From Frigoribacterium sp. JB110 (GTDB lineage: Bacteria; Actinomycetota; Actinomycetes; Actinomycetales; Microbacteriaceae): a stretch of DNA of 64,000 nt. This document shows, in pieces, positions 8,991 to 17,203 of the stretch; position 1 is the first letter of the stretch; each line of letters starts with the position of its first letter. Location: positions 62,001-126,000 of the forward strand of contig NZ_FUIA01000016.1 of the NCBI RefSeq assembly GCF_900163665.1, written 5' to 3'. Position numbers and translations under genes: made by a program. The notes below the pieces were generated by a model that saw nothing but the letters and a program-made list of their open reading frames with translations, searched no databases and had not been told where the DNA came from.

Positions 8991-9446
8991 ATGAATCGGC
9001 GTTCAAACACGACGGTGGCTCAGCGCATGGGGCTCAACCTCGGCAAGCATCCGTTCAAGCAGAAGGCGGCAGAGGGGCTTGGTGAACTCGCCACGGCAGA
9101 CATAGAGCGGCTCACCGTCGAAGTCGAAGGTAGGAAGCGACCAGACGTCGGAAGTTCGGTCTCGTTTCTCGCCCTCGCATTGTCGTCACTGGCGCTCGTC
9201 GCGGTGACAGCTCCCATGGTCTTCGAGGGGAGCTTCTTCATCGCGAGCTGGCTGATGCTCGGGTTCTGGGCGGCTGTTGGATCTGTGGTGTATACGTTAT
9301 TCGACCCACCACATGTGCGACGTGCGTGGGTGTCACTGCTTGCCCTCGAACGTGAGAAGCGGGTCTGCGAGCCGCTGAAGGCAGCTCGGCGACGCCGTTG
9401 CTGGTCGCGCCGCTGGCAACAACACTTTGCACGATCCAGGGTGTAG
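8991..9446 (+). CDS. Small membrane protein, two predicted helices
   Basis: 151 aa with hydrophobic segments at about 55-75 and 82-104 and a strongly basic C-terminus (RRRRCWSRRWQQ near 133-144). The soluble N-terminus, with GLGELATADIERL, would face the cytoplasm. I do not recognise a family. ATG at 8991 was chosen because AAGGTG precedes it by about 8 bases; longer in-frame starts have no ribosome site. It sits between the Type ISP gene and a toxin-antitoxin stretch. A defence accessory role is possible but nothing in the sequence shows it. Confidence 0.6.
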   Translation: MNRRSNTTVAQRMGLNLGKHPFKQKAAEGLGELATADIERLTVEVEGRKRPDVGSSVSFLALALSSLALVAVTAPMVFEGSFFIASWLMLGFWAAVGSVVYTLFDPPHVRRAWVSLLALEREKRVCEPLKAARRRRCWSRRWQQHFARSRV

Positions 9447-9589
9447 GCGGGTCTTGGTCAACAGTCGAACCGTGCCGAGTCATCGCTGAGGCGCCGCGTG
9501 CCCCGGAAACATGGCATTGCTTGCAGTTCGCGATGCGACGGCGACGCGCATCGCCCGGTCGCTCACGGCGCTGGCAGAATTGCGGGGTG

Positions 9590-9961
9590 ATGGAGAACGA
9601 CCGAGAGCGAGCACGACGGTTCGGTGGGGACGCGTGGGAAGGCATGCGCGATCGGCGAGCTGTCTGGCAATTGATAGGCGTGGAGTCATTGCTCACCGCC
9701 GTCCTCGCCGGGGTGGTTGCTGGGGTTCATTTTGGCTGGGAGGTCCCGACGGCGGTAGGCGTGGGGATTATTACGTTCGTGGTAATCACGATTCTGTTCA
9801 ACGTCCCCGTCGTCGGCTTCATCCTGGGCCTGCTGCTCTCGGCGTTCTGGGGCCTCGTCGCCTTCGCAATCGGCAGCATATGGAACCTCTTCCTCGGCAT
9901 CGTTGTCGGAGCCGTGGTATGCCTCGCGGCGCTCGGCGCTCACCTCGGACTAAGGAACTGA
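9590..9961 (+). CDS. Small polytopic membrane protein, unknown function
   Basis: 123 aa. A charged head (MENDRERARRFGGDAWEGMR) is followed by about four hydrophobic segments (roughly 27-46, 52-70, 72-92, 94-116) with almost no loops. The GVGIITFVVITILFNVPVVG stretch is rich in Val/Ile/Gly like many small actinobacterial integral proteins. No motif for transport or catalysis is visible. The ATG at 9590 was chosen since the upstream frame (from 9398) overlaps the preceding gene and has foreign composition. CAGAAT lies 9 bases before the start and might be a -10. Confidence 0.55.
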   Translation: MENDRERARRFGGDAWEGMRDRRAVWQLIGVESLLTAVLAGVVAGVHFGWEVPTAVGVGIITFVVITILFNVPVVGFILGLLLSAFWGLVAFAIGSIWNLFLGIVVGAVVCLAALGAHLGLRN

Positions 9962-10038
9962 CGCGGGTCGAAGTGTCGGGCTTGCCGTGTCTGAAACCGA
10001 GGGATGGAATCATCCCATCATCGGCATCCGCGTGGTGT

Positions 10039-10059
10039 CGCCGGTCTATGCCACCGGCG
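10039..10059 (+). terminator. Short GC hairpin
   Basis: CGCCGG (10039-10044) and CCGGCG (10054-10059) form a 6-bp stem about 80 bases behind the membrane protein at 9590-9961. It lacks a U tract, so it is a weak candidate. Confidence 0.3.
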
Positions 10060-10078
10060 GAGTGATCGCGTCAAACTC

Positions 10079-10336
10079 CTCCTGGTGCGTTCCTCCTCCA
10101 CAGCGAGGTCATAGTCGAGCTGCAGGTCGAGGAAGAAGCGTTCGCTCATGCCCAGCACCTTGGTGATCCCCCCGTGTCAGGGATGACACGGCGCTTGCCG
10201 TGCACGATCTCGTTGATCCTGTGAAGGGGCCCGCCGATGCTCTTCGCCAAGTGGCACTGGGAAATCTCCATCGGTCGCAGGAACTCATCGAGCAGCACCT
10301 CGACGGCGTGATCGGCGGGAACGCCTTGCCGTTCAT
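10079..10336 (-). pseudogene. higA: Frameshifted higA-type antitoxin
   Basis: ATG at 10336 has a strong AGGAGG site and begins MNGKAFPPI. The next family residues (HAVEVLLDEFLRPMEISQ, LAKSIGG, RINEIVHGKRRVIPDT) are only read in another frame, and the tail (ITKVLGMSERFFLDLQ, LDYDLAVEEE) in a further one. Together these cover a standard HigA (HPGEVL, RINEIVHGKR, LDLQ). At least two indels therefore break the gene. No higB is present; upstream there are only a few codons before a stop. This is a decayed HigBA module. Confidence 0.8.
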
Positions 10337-10393
10337 CAGGTCCTCCTAAATGAGCTCTTCAGGGTCGACACGCTTCTATTTTCGTATTACATT

Positions 10394-10657
10394 ATGACCA
10401 TGGGCGAGACAATCAACGGCATCCCCGTCACCGAAGAGCAGCTTCAGGCCTGGGCTGATGAAGCTGAGCGCGGGTACGACGTCGAGGCGCTGAAGAAGCG
10501 CGGCCGTGGGCGCCCGGGGCGTGGTGCGCAGCCGTCGCAGGTAGTCGCCGTGCGGCTGACCGTTGCTGAACTTGAGCGGATCGACGAGTACGCCCGCCGC
10601 GAGGGGAAGAACCGCAGCGAAGCCATCCGCGCGGCCATCGACCGACTCGCGCCATGA
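10394..10657 (+). CDS. RHH (CopG-like) antitoxin
   Basis: 87 aa. The N-terminal part (INGIPVTEEQLQAWADEAE, YDVEALKKRGRGRPGRG) is a linker typical of actinobacterial antitoxins. The C-terminal ribbon-helix-helix is QVVAVRLTVAELERIDEYA followed by GKNRSEAIRAAI. RHH antitoxins bind their own operator and their toxin. The stop overlaps the next ATG by 4 bases. The start is either ATG 10394 or ATG 10400. The AT-rich stretch just before it (GTATTACATTATG) is the likely promoter/operator. Confidence 0.75.
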   Translation: MTMGETINGIPVTEEQLQAWADEAERGYDVEALKKRGRGRPGRGAQPSQVVAVRLTVAELERIDEYARREGKNRSEAIRAAIDRLAP

Positions 10658-10893
10658 AGGTTCACGCGTCTGCGCGCAAGCACGGCATCGCGGACGAAGA
10701 CGCGATCCAGGCTGCCGAATGGGCGCTGTGGATCGAAGACCTCGATGACGGTGACCCATCGCGTCAGTTGCGTATCGGGTTCGATACCAGGGGTCGGCTC
10801 CTCGAGGTCGTTCTGCTCACGTTCGACAGCGGCAACCAGCTCATCATCCATGCAATGCGCGCGCGACCGCAGATAGAAGACCTCCTGCCGTAG
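10654..10893 (+). CDS. Putative toxin of a type II TA pair
   Basis: 79 aa, starting at the ATG that overlaps the antitoxin stop. It reads MKVHASARKHGIADEDAIQA, later LRIGFDTRGRLLEVV, then IIHAMRARPQIEDLL. This pattern (HAMxxR near the end, GRLLEVV strand) belongs to small proteins that regularly follow RHH antitoxins in actinobacteria and resemble the BrnT/RelE-like RNase fold. The toxin call rests mostly on gene order and size. No catalytic residue can be assigned with certainty. Confidence 0.6.
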   Translation: MKVHASARKHGIADEDAIQAAEWALWIEDLDDGDPSRQLRIGFDTRGRLLEVVLLTFDSGNQLIIHAMRARPQIEDLLP

Positions 10894-10928
10894 TCTTCGG
10901 TGTCCGCCCTCGCCGATACACTGACCCC

Positions 10929-11255
10929 GTGTCCATCGAAGCCGTACAGCGCGAGCTCCGCGAGTTCGTCGCCGAGCGAGACTGGGCGCAGTTCCACTCG
11001 CCCGAGAACCTCGCCAAGTCGATCTCGATCGAGGCGGCGGAACTGCTCGAGCACTTCCAATGGAGTGCGCCGGCGAATGACGAGCGTGACGAGGTGCTCG
11101 ACGAGCTCGCCGACGTCCTGACCTACTGCTTCCTGCTCGCCGACCGGCTCGGTGCCGACCCGATCGAGATCATCCGGAACAAGCTCGCCACCACGCGCGC
11201 GAAGTACCCGGTGGAGAAGGCGAGAGGGCGCAGCGCGAAGTATGACGAGCTTTGA
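10929..11255 (+). CDS. MazG-like nucleotide pyrophosphohydrolase
   Basis: 108 aa, all-helical. The metal-binding pattern E35-x-x-E38 (ISIEAAELLEHFQW) and E59-x-x-D62 (LDELADVLTY) is that of the MazG/dCTPase NTP pyrophosphohydrolase superfamily, which converts NTPs or dNTPs to monophosphates. GTG at 10929 is preceded by TACACT at 10917-10922 with a 6-nt gap, so the mRNA may be leaderless. The last 14 bases overlap the helicase-nuclease gene, so the two are co-translated. In this setting it may deplete a nucleotide during infection or clean up modified nucleotides; that is inference. Confidence 0.85.
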   Translation: MSIEAVQRELREFVAERDWAQFHSPENLAKSISIEAAELLEHFQWSAPANDERDEVLDELADVLTYCFLLADRLGADPIEIIRNKLATTRAKYPVEKARGRSAKYDEL

Positions 11256-12978
11256 GATCGACGGCGGACCGTTCACGGAGACGGCCGTCGAAGCGCTGAG
11301 CGGCGCAGGGGAGAAGTACACGAACTGGCCGGTCGTATACGTGCTCAACGACGCGAGGTCGGTCTACGTCGGCGAGACCCTGAACGCCTCCAAGCGGATG
11401 CGGCAGCACCGCGATCCGAAGTCGCACAACCGCGAGCTGAAGCGATACCGCATCGTGCTCGGTGAGCGGTTCAACAAATCCGCCTGCCTCGATCTCGAGT
11501 CTCAGCTCATCCGGTACTTCTCCGGCGACGGCATCCGTGCGGTGCGCAACCTCAACGACGGCGTGACCGACGCCGACTACTACGACCGTCCGTCATATCA
11601 GCAGACCTTCTCCGAGATCTTTGAGCGGCTGCGGGCTGAGGGGCTGTTCACCAAGACCAAGCACGAGATCGAGAACAGCGACCTGTTCAAGCTGTCGCCG
11701 TTCAAAGCGCTGACGGTCGAGCAGCGCGCGGCAGTCGAGGGCATCCTCGATGCCCTGTTCGACGACCTCGACGACGGGCGCGACAGCATGTCGGTCGTGC
11801 AGGGCGCCGCTGGAACGGGCAAGACGATCGTCGCGATCTACCTGATCAAACTGCTGCGCGACATCGGGGCGGCGGATGAAAGCGACGAGATCGAGCGGGA
11901 CTCGGTCTTCTCTGACTATTTCGCTCGAGGCTACCGGGAGCTCGCGGGCGGGCTGAAGATCGGCTTCGTCATTCCGCAGCAGTCGTTGCGCAAGTCGGTC
12001 GAGAAGGTCTTCAAACGCACACCCGGGCTCGAGAAGGCGATGGCGATGAGCCCGTGGGATGTCGTGAAGCATGAGGGCATGTTCGATCTGCTCGTCGTCG
12101 ACGAAGCGCACCGGCTGAACCGCCGCTCGGGTCAGGCGCACCCGACCATGACGACCCGGTTCGGCAGGGTCAATGAGCAGCTCTTCGGCAGCGACGACCA
12201 CTCACGCAGCCAGATCGACTGGATCCGTGCCAAGAGCCGGCACCAGCTCTTCTTCGTCGACGAGGGGCAGTCGGTCCGGCCCGCCGACGTACCGATCGAG
12301 ACCCAGCGCTCGCTGCTCTCAGAAGCACAGCGCGAGCACCGGTTCCATCGGCTGCTCACCCAGATGCGTGTGAAAGCAGGCACCGACTACGTGGGCTACG
12401 TGCGCGAGGTGTTCGCGGGGCGCCGGCCCGCACCCGTCGACGTCGGTGACTACGACCTGCGGTTCTTCGACTCGCCGGCCGAGATGCGCGACGCGATCCG
12501 GGCCCGCGAAGCCGAGTCAGGGCTGGCACGCATGCTCGCCGGCTACGGGTATGAGTGGGTGTCGAAGAAAGACCGCTCGCGCTTCGACATCGTGATCGGC
12601 GACGACTTCCGGATGCAGTGGAACCGGACGGACAAGGACTGGATCAACTCGGCGACGTCACCGGATGAAGTAGGTTCGATCCACACGGTGCAGGGGTACG
12701 ACCTCAACTACGCCGGAGTGATCGTCGGCCCGGAGCTGCGGTGGAGCCCGGAGGAGCAGCGGATCGTCGTCGACCGCAAGAACTACTTTGACAAGCGCGG
12801 CAAACAGAGCAGTCAGAAGTTCGGTATCAACACGACCGATGACGTCCTGATGGCCTTGATCGTGAACATCTACACGGTGCTGATGACGCGCGGGATGCTC
12901 GGGACGTACGTGTACGTGCACGACGAGGAGTTGCGGGCCGTGCTCGACGAGGCGCTGCGGCTTCGCCAACGCTCGTGA
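11242..12978 (+). CDS. GIY-YIG nuclease fused to DUF2075 SF1-like helicase/ATPase
   Basis: 578 aa. The N-terminal GIY-YIG-like domain has VYVL (32-35), VYVGET (41-46) and NASKRMRQH. A DUF2075 (schlafen-like P-loop) domain follows: GAAGTGKT at 188-195, DEAH at 287-290, FVDEGQSV near 337, and C-terminal helicase motifs (IHTVQGYDLNYAGVIVG near 475-490; VLMTRGMLG near 551). I start at ATG 11242, which gives the GIY-YIG domain a clean N-terminus; an earlier frame from 11152 lies inside mazG. DUF2075 proteins are suspected nucleic-acid helicases in antiviral defence. A second, truncated copy of the C-terminus is at 8709-8827. Confidence 0.85.
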   Translation: MTSFEIDGGPFTETAVEALSGAGEKYTNWPVVYVLNDARSVYVGETLNASKRMRQHRDPKSHNRELKRYRIVLGERFNKSACLDLESQLIRYFSGDGIRAVRNLNDGVTDADYYDRPSYQQTFSEIFERLRAEGLFTKTKHEIENSDLFKLSPFKALTVEQRAAVEGILDALFDDLDDGRDSMSVVQGAAGTGKTIVAIYLIKLLRDIGAADESDEIERDSVFSDYFARGYRELAGGLKIGFVIPQQSLRKSVEKVFKRTPGLEKAMAMSPWDVVKHEGMFDLLVVDEAHRLNRRSGQAHPTMTTRFGRVNEQLFGSDDHSRSQIDWIRAKSRHQLFFVDEGQSVRPADVPIETQRSLLSEAQREHRFHRLLTQMRVKAGTDYVGYVREVFAGRRPAPVDVGDYDLRFFDSPAEMRDAIRAREAESGLARMLAGYGYEWVSKKDRSRFDIVIGDDFRMQWNRTDKDWINSATSPDEVGSIHTVQGYDLNYAGVIVGPELRWSPEEQRIVVDRKNYFDKRGKQSSQKFGINTTDDVLMALIVNIYTVLMTRGMLGTYVYVHDEELRAVLDEALRLRQRS

Positions 12979-13038
12979 GCAGGGCCCTCCGGCCCGCGGG
13001 TTCGGCTGTACCGGCCGAGCACGGCGCCCCGCCGTCAC

Positions 13039-14175
13039 TCACCCGTGCGTCAACCGCGCAAGCAGCTCATTGACCTCGCGTGCGACACCCACCAGCGCGG
13101 CGTCCGCACCGAGCGCTGCTGGGGCGATGGTCAGGTCCCGCGTCATCAGCGGGTGCGAGCCTTCGTATATCTCGCTGCGCAGGGCGGACATGAACGGTTC
13201 GAGCGACGTCAGCGCGCCGCTGACGTACAGCGCGCTCGGGTTGAAGAAGTTGACCACGGCGCACAGCACCTCCCCGAGGTGGTGGCCGGATTCCCTCGCC
13301 AGACGCGTCGCAACGGGGTGGGCATCGCGCACGAGCGCGAGCACGTCGGCCGTCGACTCAACCTCGATGCCCTCCTCTCGCAGCAGACGGACGAGGGCGG
13401 CACCTGAGGCGACCGTCTCCAGGCACCCGCGATTGCCGCACGAGCACTGGCGATCGTGCGCCGCCGAGACCCGGGTGTGGGTGATGTCGCCGGCCACGCC
13501 CCCGGCGCCGCGGTAGGTCTGTCCCTCGATCACGATGCCGGCACCGATCGCGGTGCCCGCCTTCACGGTGATCGACGCTGTCGCCGACGGCGAGTGCGCG
13601 AAATGCTCGCCGATGGCCATCGCGTTGGCGTCGTTCTCGACGGCCGCGGGAACACCGGCGATCTCGCTCAACAGCGTGCTGATGTCGACATCCGCCCATC
13701 CGGGCATGCGCGACGGGCTCACGACGCCGCGCGTGTTCGTGTCGACCGGGCCAGGCAGAGCGATTCCGACGCCTGCCAACGGCGCCGCTCCGGTCATCCG
13801 GCGCAGTTCATCCACGCAGGCGGTGAGTACGGTGCGCGGTCCGTCACTCATCGTGACCGGGATCTCCGTGCTGCTTGCGAGCGACTTCCCGCGCGGCACG
13901 ACGGCCAGGCGCGCGTGCGCGCCACCGAGGTCGATCGCGCCGATCAGGTCGGCGTCACCGGCCAGGCGGAGTTCCCTAGCGCGGCGGCCACCCGTCGAGC
14001 CGCGAGCCTCCCCTTCTTCGACCAGGCGCTGTGCCAACAGCGACTGCACGTGCTGCGACACCGTCGACGGCGACAGGCTCAGGATCTGTGCGATGTCGCG
14101 ACGTGAACGGGCGCGGCCGGACCCGATCACGGCGAGCACGTGGTTCTCGGCCGTGCTGTTGCTGGTGCGCGTCAT
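13039..14175 (-). CDS. ROK-family transcriptional repressor
   Basis: 378 aa. The N-terminal winged HTH (about 10-75) has RRDIAQILSLSPSTVSQHVQSL and STGGRRAREL. The ROK domain has IDLGGAHARLAV, VENDANAMAIGE, and the zinc motif CSCGNRGCLET. The usual kinase GEIGH motif reads GDITH, so sugar phosphorylation is unlikely and the fold is used for ligand sensing. It is divergent from the peptide ABC operon across a 172-base region with palindromes, which makes it the probable repressor. The operon also ends with a ROK kinase, suggesting an amino sugar or other sugar-containing inducer; that is inference. Confidence 0.9.
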   Translation of the reverse strand: MTRTSNSTAENHVLAVIGSGRARSRRDIAQILSLSPSTVSQHVQSLLAQRLVEEGEARGSTGGRRARELRLAGDADLIGAIDLGGAHARLAVVPRGKSLASSTEIPVTMSDGPRTVLTACVDELRRMTGAAPLAGVGIALPGPVDTNTRGVVSPSRMPGWADVDISTLLSEIAGVPAAVENDANAMAIGEHFAHSPSATASITVKAGTAIGAGIVIEGQTYRGAGGVAGDITHTRVSAAHDRQCSCGNRGCLETVASGAALVRLLREEGIEVESTADVLALVRDAHPVATRLARESGHHLGEVLCAVVNFFNPSALYVSGALTSLEPFMSALRSEIYEGSHPLMTRDLTIAPAALGADAALVGVAREVNELLARLTHG

Positions 14176-14211
14176 GGTGCCCCCTCGCAGCGATACGTTG
14201 TGCGCATCGAC

Positions 14212-14266
14212 TTCTTACGGTATCGGATTAACTTATTCGTGACACTTCATACTATTTACGTAAGAA
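14212..14266. promoter_or_regulatory. Candidate ROK operator region
   Basis: TTCTTACG (14212-14219) and CGTAAGAA (14259-14266) are perfect inverted copies 39 bases apart. The right arm also sits in the 8-bp palindrome TTACGTAA (14256-14263). The region between the divergent genes is conspicuously AT-rich, as expected for promoters with a repressor site. Looping between two half-sites is possible. Confidence 0.5.
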
Positions 14267-14347
14267 CTTAGTTCGGCTACCGTAGTTCCGGAACTGCTCC
14301 ACATCCCATCGCCGCGCGACGCCGCGCGGATATCACCAGGAGGACAC

Positions 14348-16162
14348 ATGCGAGCGAACTTCGCATCTCGCGGCCGCAGGGCTGCACTGACCGCGCTCGG
14401 CACCGCCGCGGCCGTCGGGCTCATCGCCGGCTGTACGGGCGGAGCCGGCGGCGGCGGCGCGAGCGGAGATGGCTCGAACGAGATCAACTACGCTCTGCCC
14501 GCCAACGCGACCCCCAACTGGATGATCCCGCTGGCCACCGCCGGCAAGATGACGTCGCACAACTCCGCCATGATCCGCTCGCTGTATGAGCCGCTCATCG
14601 CATACGACGGCTCGGAGGGCGACGCCGTCGACCGCGTTCCCACCGCCGACCTCGCCGACACCGTCGAGTTCAGCGAGGACGACACCGAGGTGACCATCAC
14701 GCTCGACGAGCGCACCTGGTCGGACGGCGAGCCGGTCACATCCGCCGACGTCGCCTTCTGGCTCGACCTCGTCAAGGCGAACAAGGATGTCTGGGGCAGT
14801 TACCGCGCCGGCGCGATGCCCGACCTGATCGATGCGGTCGAGACGCCGGATGACAAGACCGTCGTGCTCACCTTCGACGATTCGTACAACGAGGAGTGGC
14901 TGCTCGCCTCGCAGCTCACCCTGATCGTTCCGATCCCGGCGCACGCCTGGAGCATCACCGAGGACGGCGGCACCCCCGATCCGGAGCTCGCGAAGACCGA
15001 AGAGGGCGCGACGCAGATCTGGGAGTACCTGATCGCGGAGGGCGAGGACCTCGGCGGCTACGCCGGCAACCCGCTCTTCGACACCACGAGCGGCCCGCTC
15101 GCGCTCGAGAGCTTCAGCGACAGCGGCAAGGTCACCCTCGTGAAGAACGACGCCTATGACGGCGATGACGCGGCGCAGTCCGAGACGATCAACTTCCTGC
15201 CCTTCACCAGCGTCGACGCCGAAGTCGCGGCCGTGCGCTCGGGCGAGGTCGACTACGGCTACATTCCCACCAACGAGCTCGACAACTCGGCCCAGTACGA
15301 AGATCTCGGCTTCGACGTCGTCAACTGGGACGGCTGGGCGATCACCTACCTGCCGTACAACTTCAACAACCCCGAGATGGGTCCGGTCTACTCGCAGCTG
15401 TACGTGCGCCAGGCGCTGCAGCAGCTGATCGACCAGGACACGATCGCCGAGACGGTCTGGCACGGCGCAGCGAACCCGGGCTACGGCCCGGTTCCGCAGA
15501 ACCCCGACAACAAGTTCCTCTCCGACGAGCAGCGGGAGAACCCGTACCCGTTCGACCCGGATGCAGCGGCTGCACTGCTCGAGGACAACGGCTGGACGCT
15601 CGACTCTGACGGCATCTATGAGTGCGCCACCGGCGCCGACTGCGGTGAGGGAATCTCGGACGGGCAGAAGCTCGCCATCACGATCCTGACCCAGAGCGGC
15701 AGCACCGAGACGGACAACATGTTCGCCACGATGAAGTCGACCTTCGAAGAGGCCGGTGTCGGCGTCACCATCGAGGAGGCCCCGCTGAACACCGTGCTCG
15801 GGTCGATCCCCGCCTGCGAGTCGGATTCGCCCGAGTGCACGTGGGAGCTGCCGTTCTTCGGGACCGCGGGCTCGTGGTACTTCCCGGCGTACTCGACCGG
15901 TGAGCAGCTCTTCTCGACCAGCGGCGGATCGAACTTCGGCTCGTACAGCGACGAGAAGATGGACGAGCTCATCGAGGCCACCCTCGCAGGTGGCGACGAA
16001 ACCGCGATGCAGGAGTACTCGGCATACGGCGCGACGCAGCTTCCCGTGATGTGGGTGCCGAATCCCGTGTACCAGATGTCGGTCATCAGTCAGGGCATGA
16101 CCGGCGTCGAGCAGGACCCGCTGGGCAACTTCCACCCGCAGCGCTGGGGTTGGGAGAAGTAG
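14348..16162 (+). CDS. Peptide ABC transporter substrate-binding lipoprotein (SBP family 5)
   Basis: 604 aa. A basic N-terminus and hydrophobic stretch end in the lipobox LIAGC with Cys29, followed by a Gly-rich linker, so it is a membrane-anchored lipoprotein. The body has SBP_5 features: MIRSLYEPLIAYD, DERTWSDGEPVTSADVAFWL, and YSQLYVRQALQQLIDQ. AGGAGG precedes the ATG. Permeases, ATPase and a peptidase follow in one operon, so it probably captures short peptides or peptide-like compounds. Substrate cannot be read from sequence. Confidence 0.9.
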   Translation: MRANFASRGRRAALTALGTAAAVGLIAGCTGGAGGGGASGDGSNEINYALPANATPNWMIPLATAGKMTSHNSAMIRSLYEPLIAYDGSEGDAVDRVPTADLADTVEFSEDDTEVTITLDERTWSDGEPVTSADVAFWLDLVKANKDVWGSYRAGAMPDLIDAVETPDDKTVVLTFDDSYNEEWLLASQLTLIVPIPAHAWSITEDGGTPDPELAKTEEGATQIWEYLIAEGEDLGGYAGNPLFDTTSGPLALESFSDSGKVTLVKNDAYDGDDAAQSETINFLPFTSVDAEVAAVRSGEVDYGYIPTNELDNSAQYEDLGFDVVNWDGWAITYLPYNFNNPEMGPVYSQLYVRQALQQLIDQDTIAETVWHGAANPGYGPVPQNPDNKFLSDEQRENPYPFDPDAAAALLEDNGWTLDSDGIYECATGADCGEGISDGQKLAITILTQSGSTETDNMFATMKSTFEEAGVGVTIEEAPLNTVLGSIPACESDSPECTWELPFFGTAGSWYFPAYSTGEQLFSTSGGSNFGSYSDEKMDELIEATLAGGDETAMQEYSAYGATQLPVMWVPNPVYQMSVISQGMTGVEQDPLGNFHPQRWGWEK

Positions 16163-16168
16163 AGTCCC

Positions 16169-17203
16169 GTGAGCTCGACTCCTGATTCGCTCCCTGCGAC
16201 CGTCGCCGCTCAGGCGGCGGTCGCGGGCAAGCGGCCGCGCCGCCACCCGTTCCTGTTCTTCCTGCTGCGCCGCATCGCGCAGGCGCTCGTCGTGATCTTC
16301 GTGGTCACCATCGTCGTCTTCGTGCTGCTGCAGATGCTGCCGGGAGGCCCCGCGCGCGGCGTGCTCGGAGTGCAGGCCACGCCCGAGCAGATCGCGCAGT
16401 TCAACCAGCAGCAGGGCTATGACCGCCCGCTCTGGGAACAGTACTTGGCGTTCCTCGGTCGCCTGCTCACCGGCGATCTCGGGCAGTCGTACCTGCTCAA
16501 CATGTCGGTGGCCGATGCCATCAGCATGCGCCTGCCGAAGACCCTGCTGCTGACCGGGCTGTCGTTGGTGATCGCCCTGCTCATCGCCGTGCCCGTCGGC
16601 ATCTTCCAGGCGGTGCGCCGCAACCGCGGCGCGGACTACACCCTGTCCACGCTCGCGATCGTCGCGTACTCCACGCCGAGCTTCTTCCTCGGCATGCTGC
16701 TCATCATGATCTTCAGCCAGACGCTCGGCCTCCTGCCGGCCAACGCCCCGCAGGGCGAGACCGTCGCCGCCGTGCTGGCCGAGCCCGCGCGACTCATCCT
16801 TCCGGTGCTCACCGGCGCGATCCCGCTCGTCGCCAACTTCAGCCGCTACATGCGTTCGTCTGCGCTCGACAACCTCAGTGAGGACTACATCCGCACGGCG
16901 CGTTCGAAGGGCACTCCGTTCAAGCGTGTGCTCTCCAGGCACCTCCTGCGCAACTCGCTCACGCCCGTGATCGCGATGCTCGGCTATCAGCTGCCGGTGA
17001 TGTTCGGCGGCGCTCTTGTGATCGAGCAGCTCTTCAACTACCCAGGTATGGGTCTGCTGTTCTGGAGTGCGGCGCAGTCGAGCGACTTCCCGGTGCTGCT
17101 GGGCTGCGTCCTCGTCATCTCGGTCGCGACCGTCATCGGCTCGCTGCTCGCGGACATCATCCAGGCGATCCTCGACCCGCGCATCCGGGGAGGCCTCGCG
17201 TGA
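16169..17203 (+). CDS. Peptide ABC transporter permease (DppB-like)
   Basis: 344 aa with about six membrane helices. The N-terminal block LLRRIAQALVVIFVVTIVVF and LLQMLPGGPA is typical of DppB/OppB. The EAA loop is near residues 230-250 (SEDYIRTARSKGTPFKRVL), where the ATPase docks. GTG at 16169 follows the binding-protein stop by six bases. The stop overlaps the next gene by 4 bases (GTGA). It forms the channel together with the DppC-like partner. Confidence 0.9.
   Translation: MSSTPDSLPATVAAQAAVAGKRPRRHPFLFFLLRRIAQALVVIFVVTIVVFVLLQMLPGGPARGVLGVQATPEQIAQFNQQQGYDRPLWEQYLAFLGRLLTGDLGQSYLLNMSVADAISMRLPKTLLLTGLSLVIALLIAVPVGIFQAVRRNRGADYTLSTLAIVAYSTPSFFLGMLLIMIFSQTLGLLPANAPQGETVAAVLAEPARLILPVLTGAIPLVANFSRYMRSSALDNLSEDYIRTARSKGTPFKRVLSRHLLRNSLTPVIAMLGYQLPVMFGGALVIEQLFNYPGMGLLFWSAAQSSDFPVLLGCVLVISVATVIGSLLADIIQAILDPRIRGGLA

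Noticed and set aside
11152..11241. Longer N-terminus of the GIY-YIG/DUF2075 protein
   Set aside because: These codons lie inside mazG in another frame, are Arg/Ser-rich, and the GIY-YIG domain begins naturally at ATG 11242.
14333..16942. Open frame of 869 codons on the minus strand
   Set aside because: It is antisense to the peptide-binding protein and permease genes, which have full domain matches; Arg/Val/Glu-rich shadow frames like this are common in GC-rich DNA.
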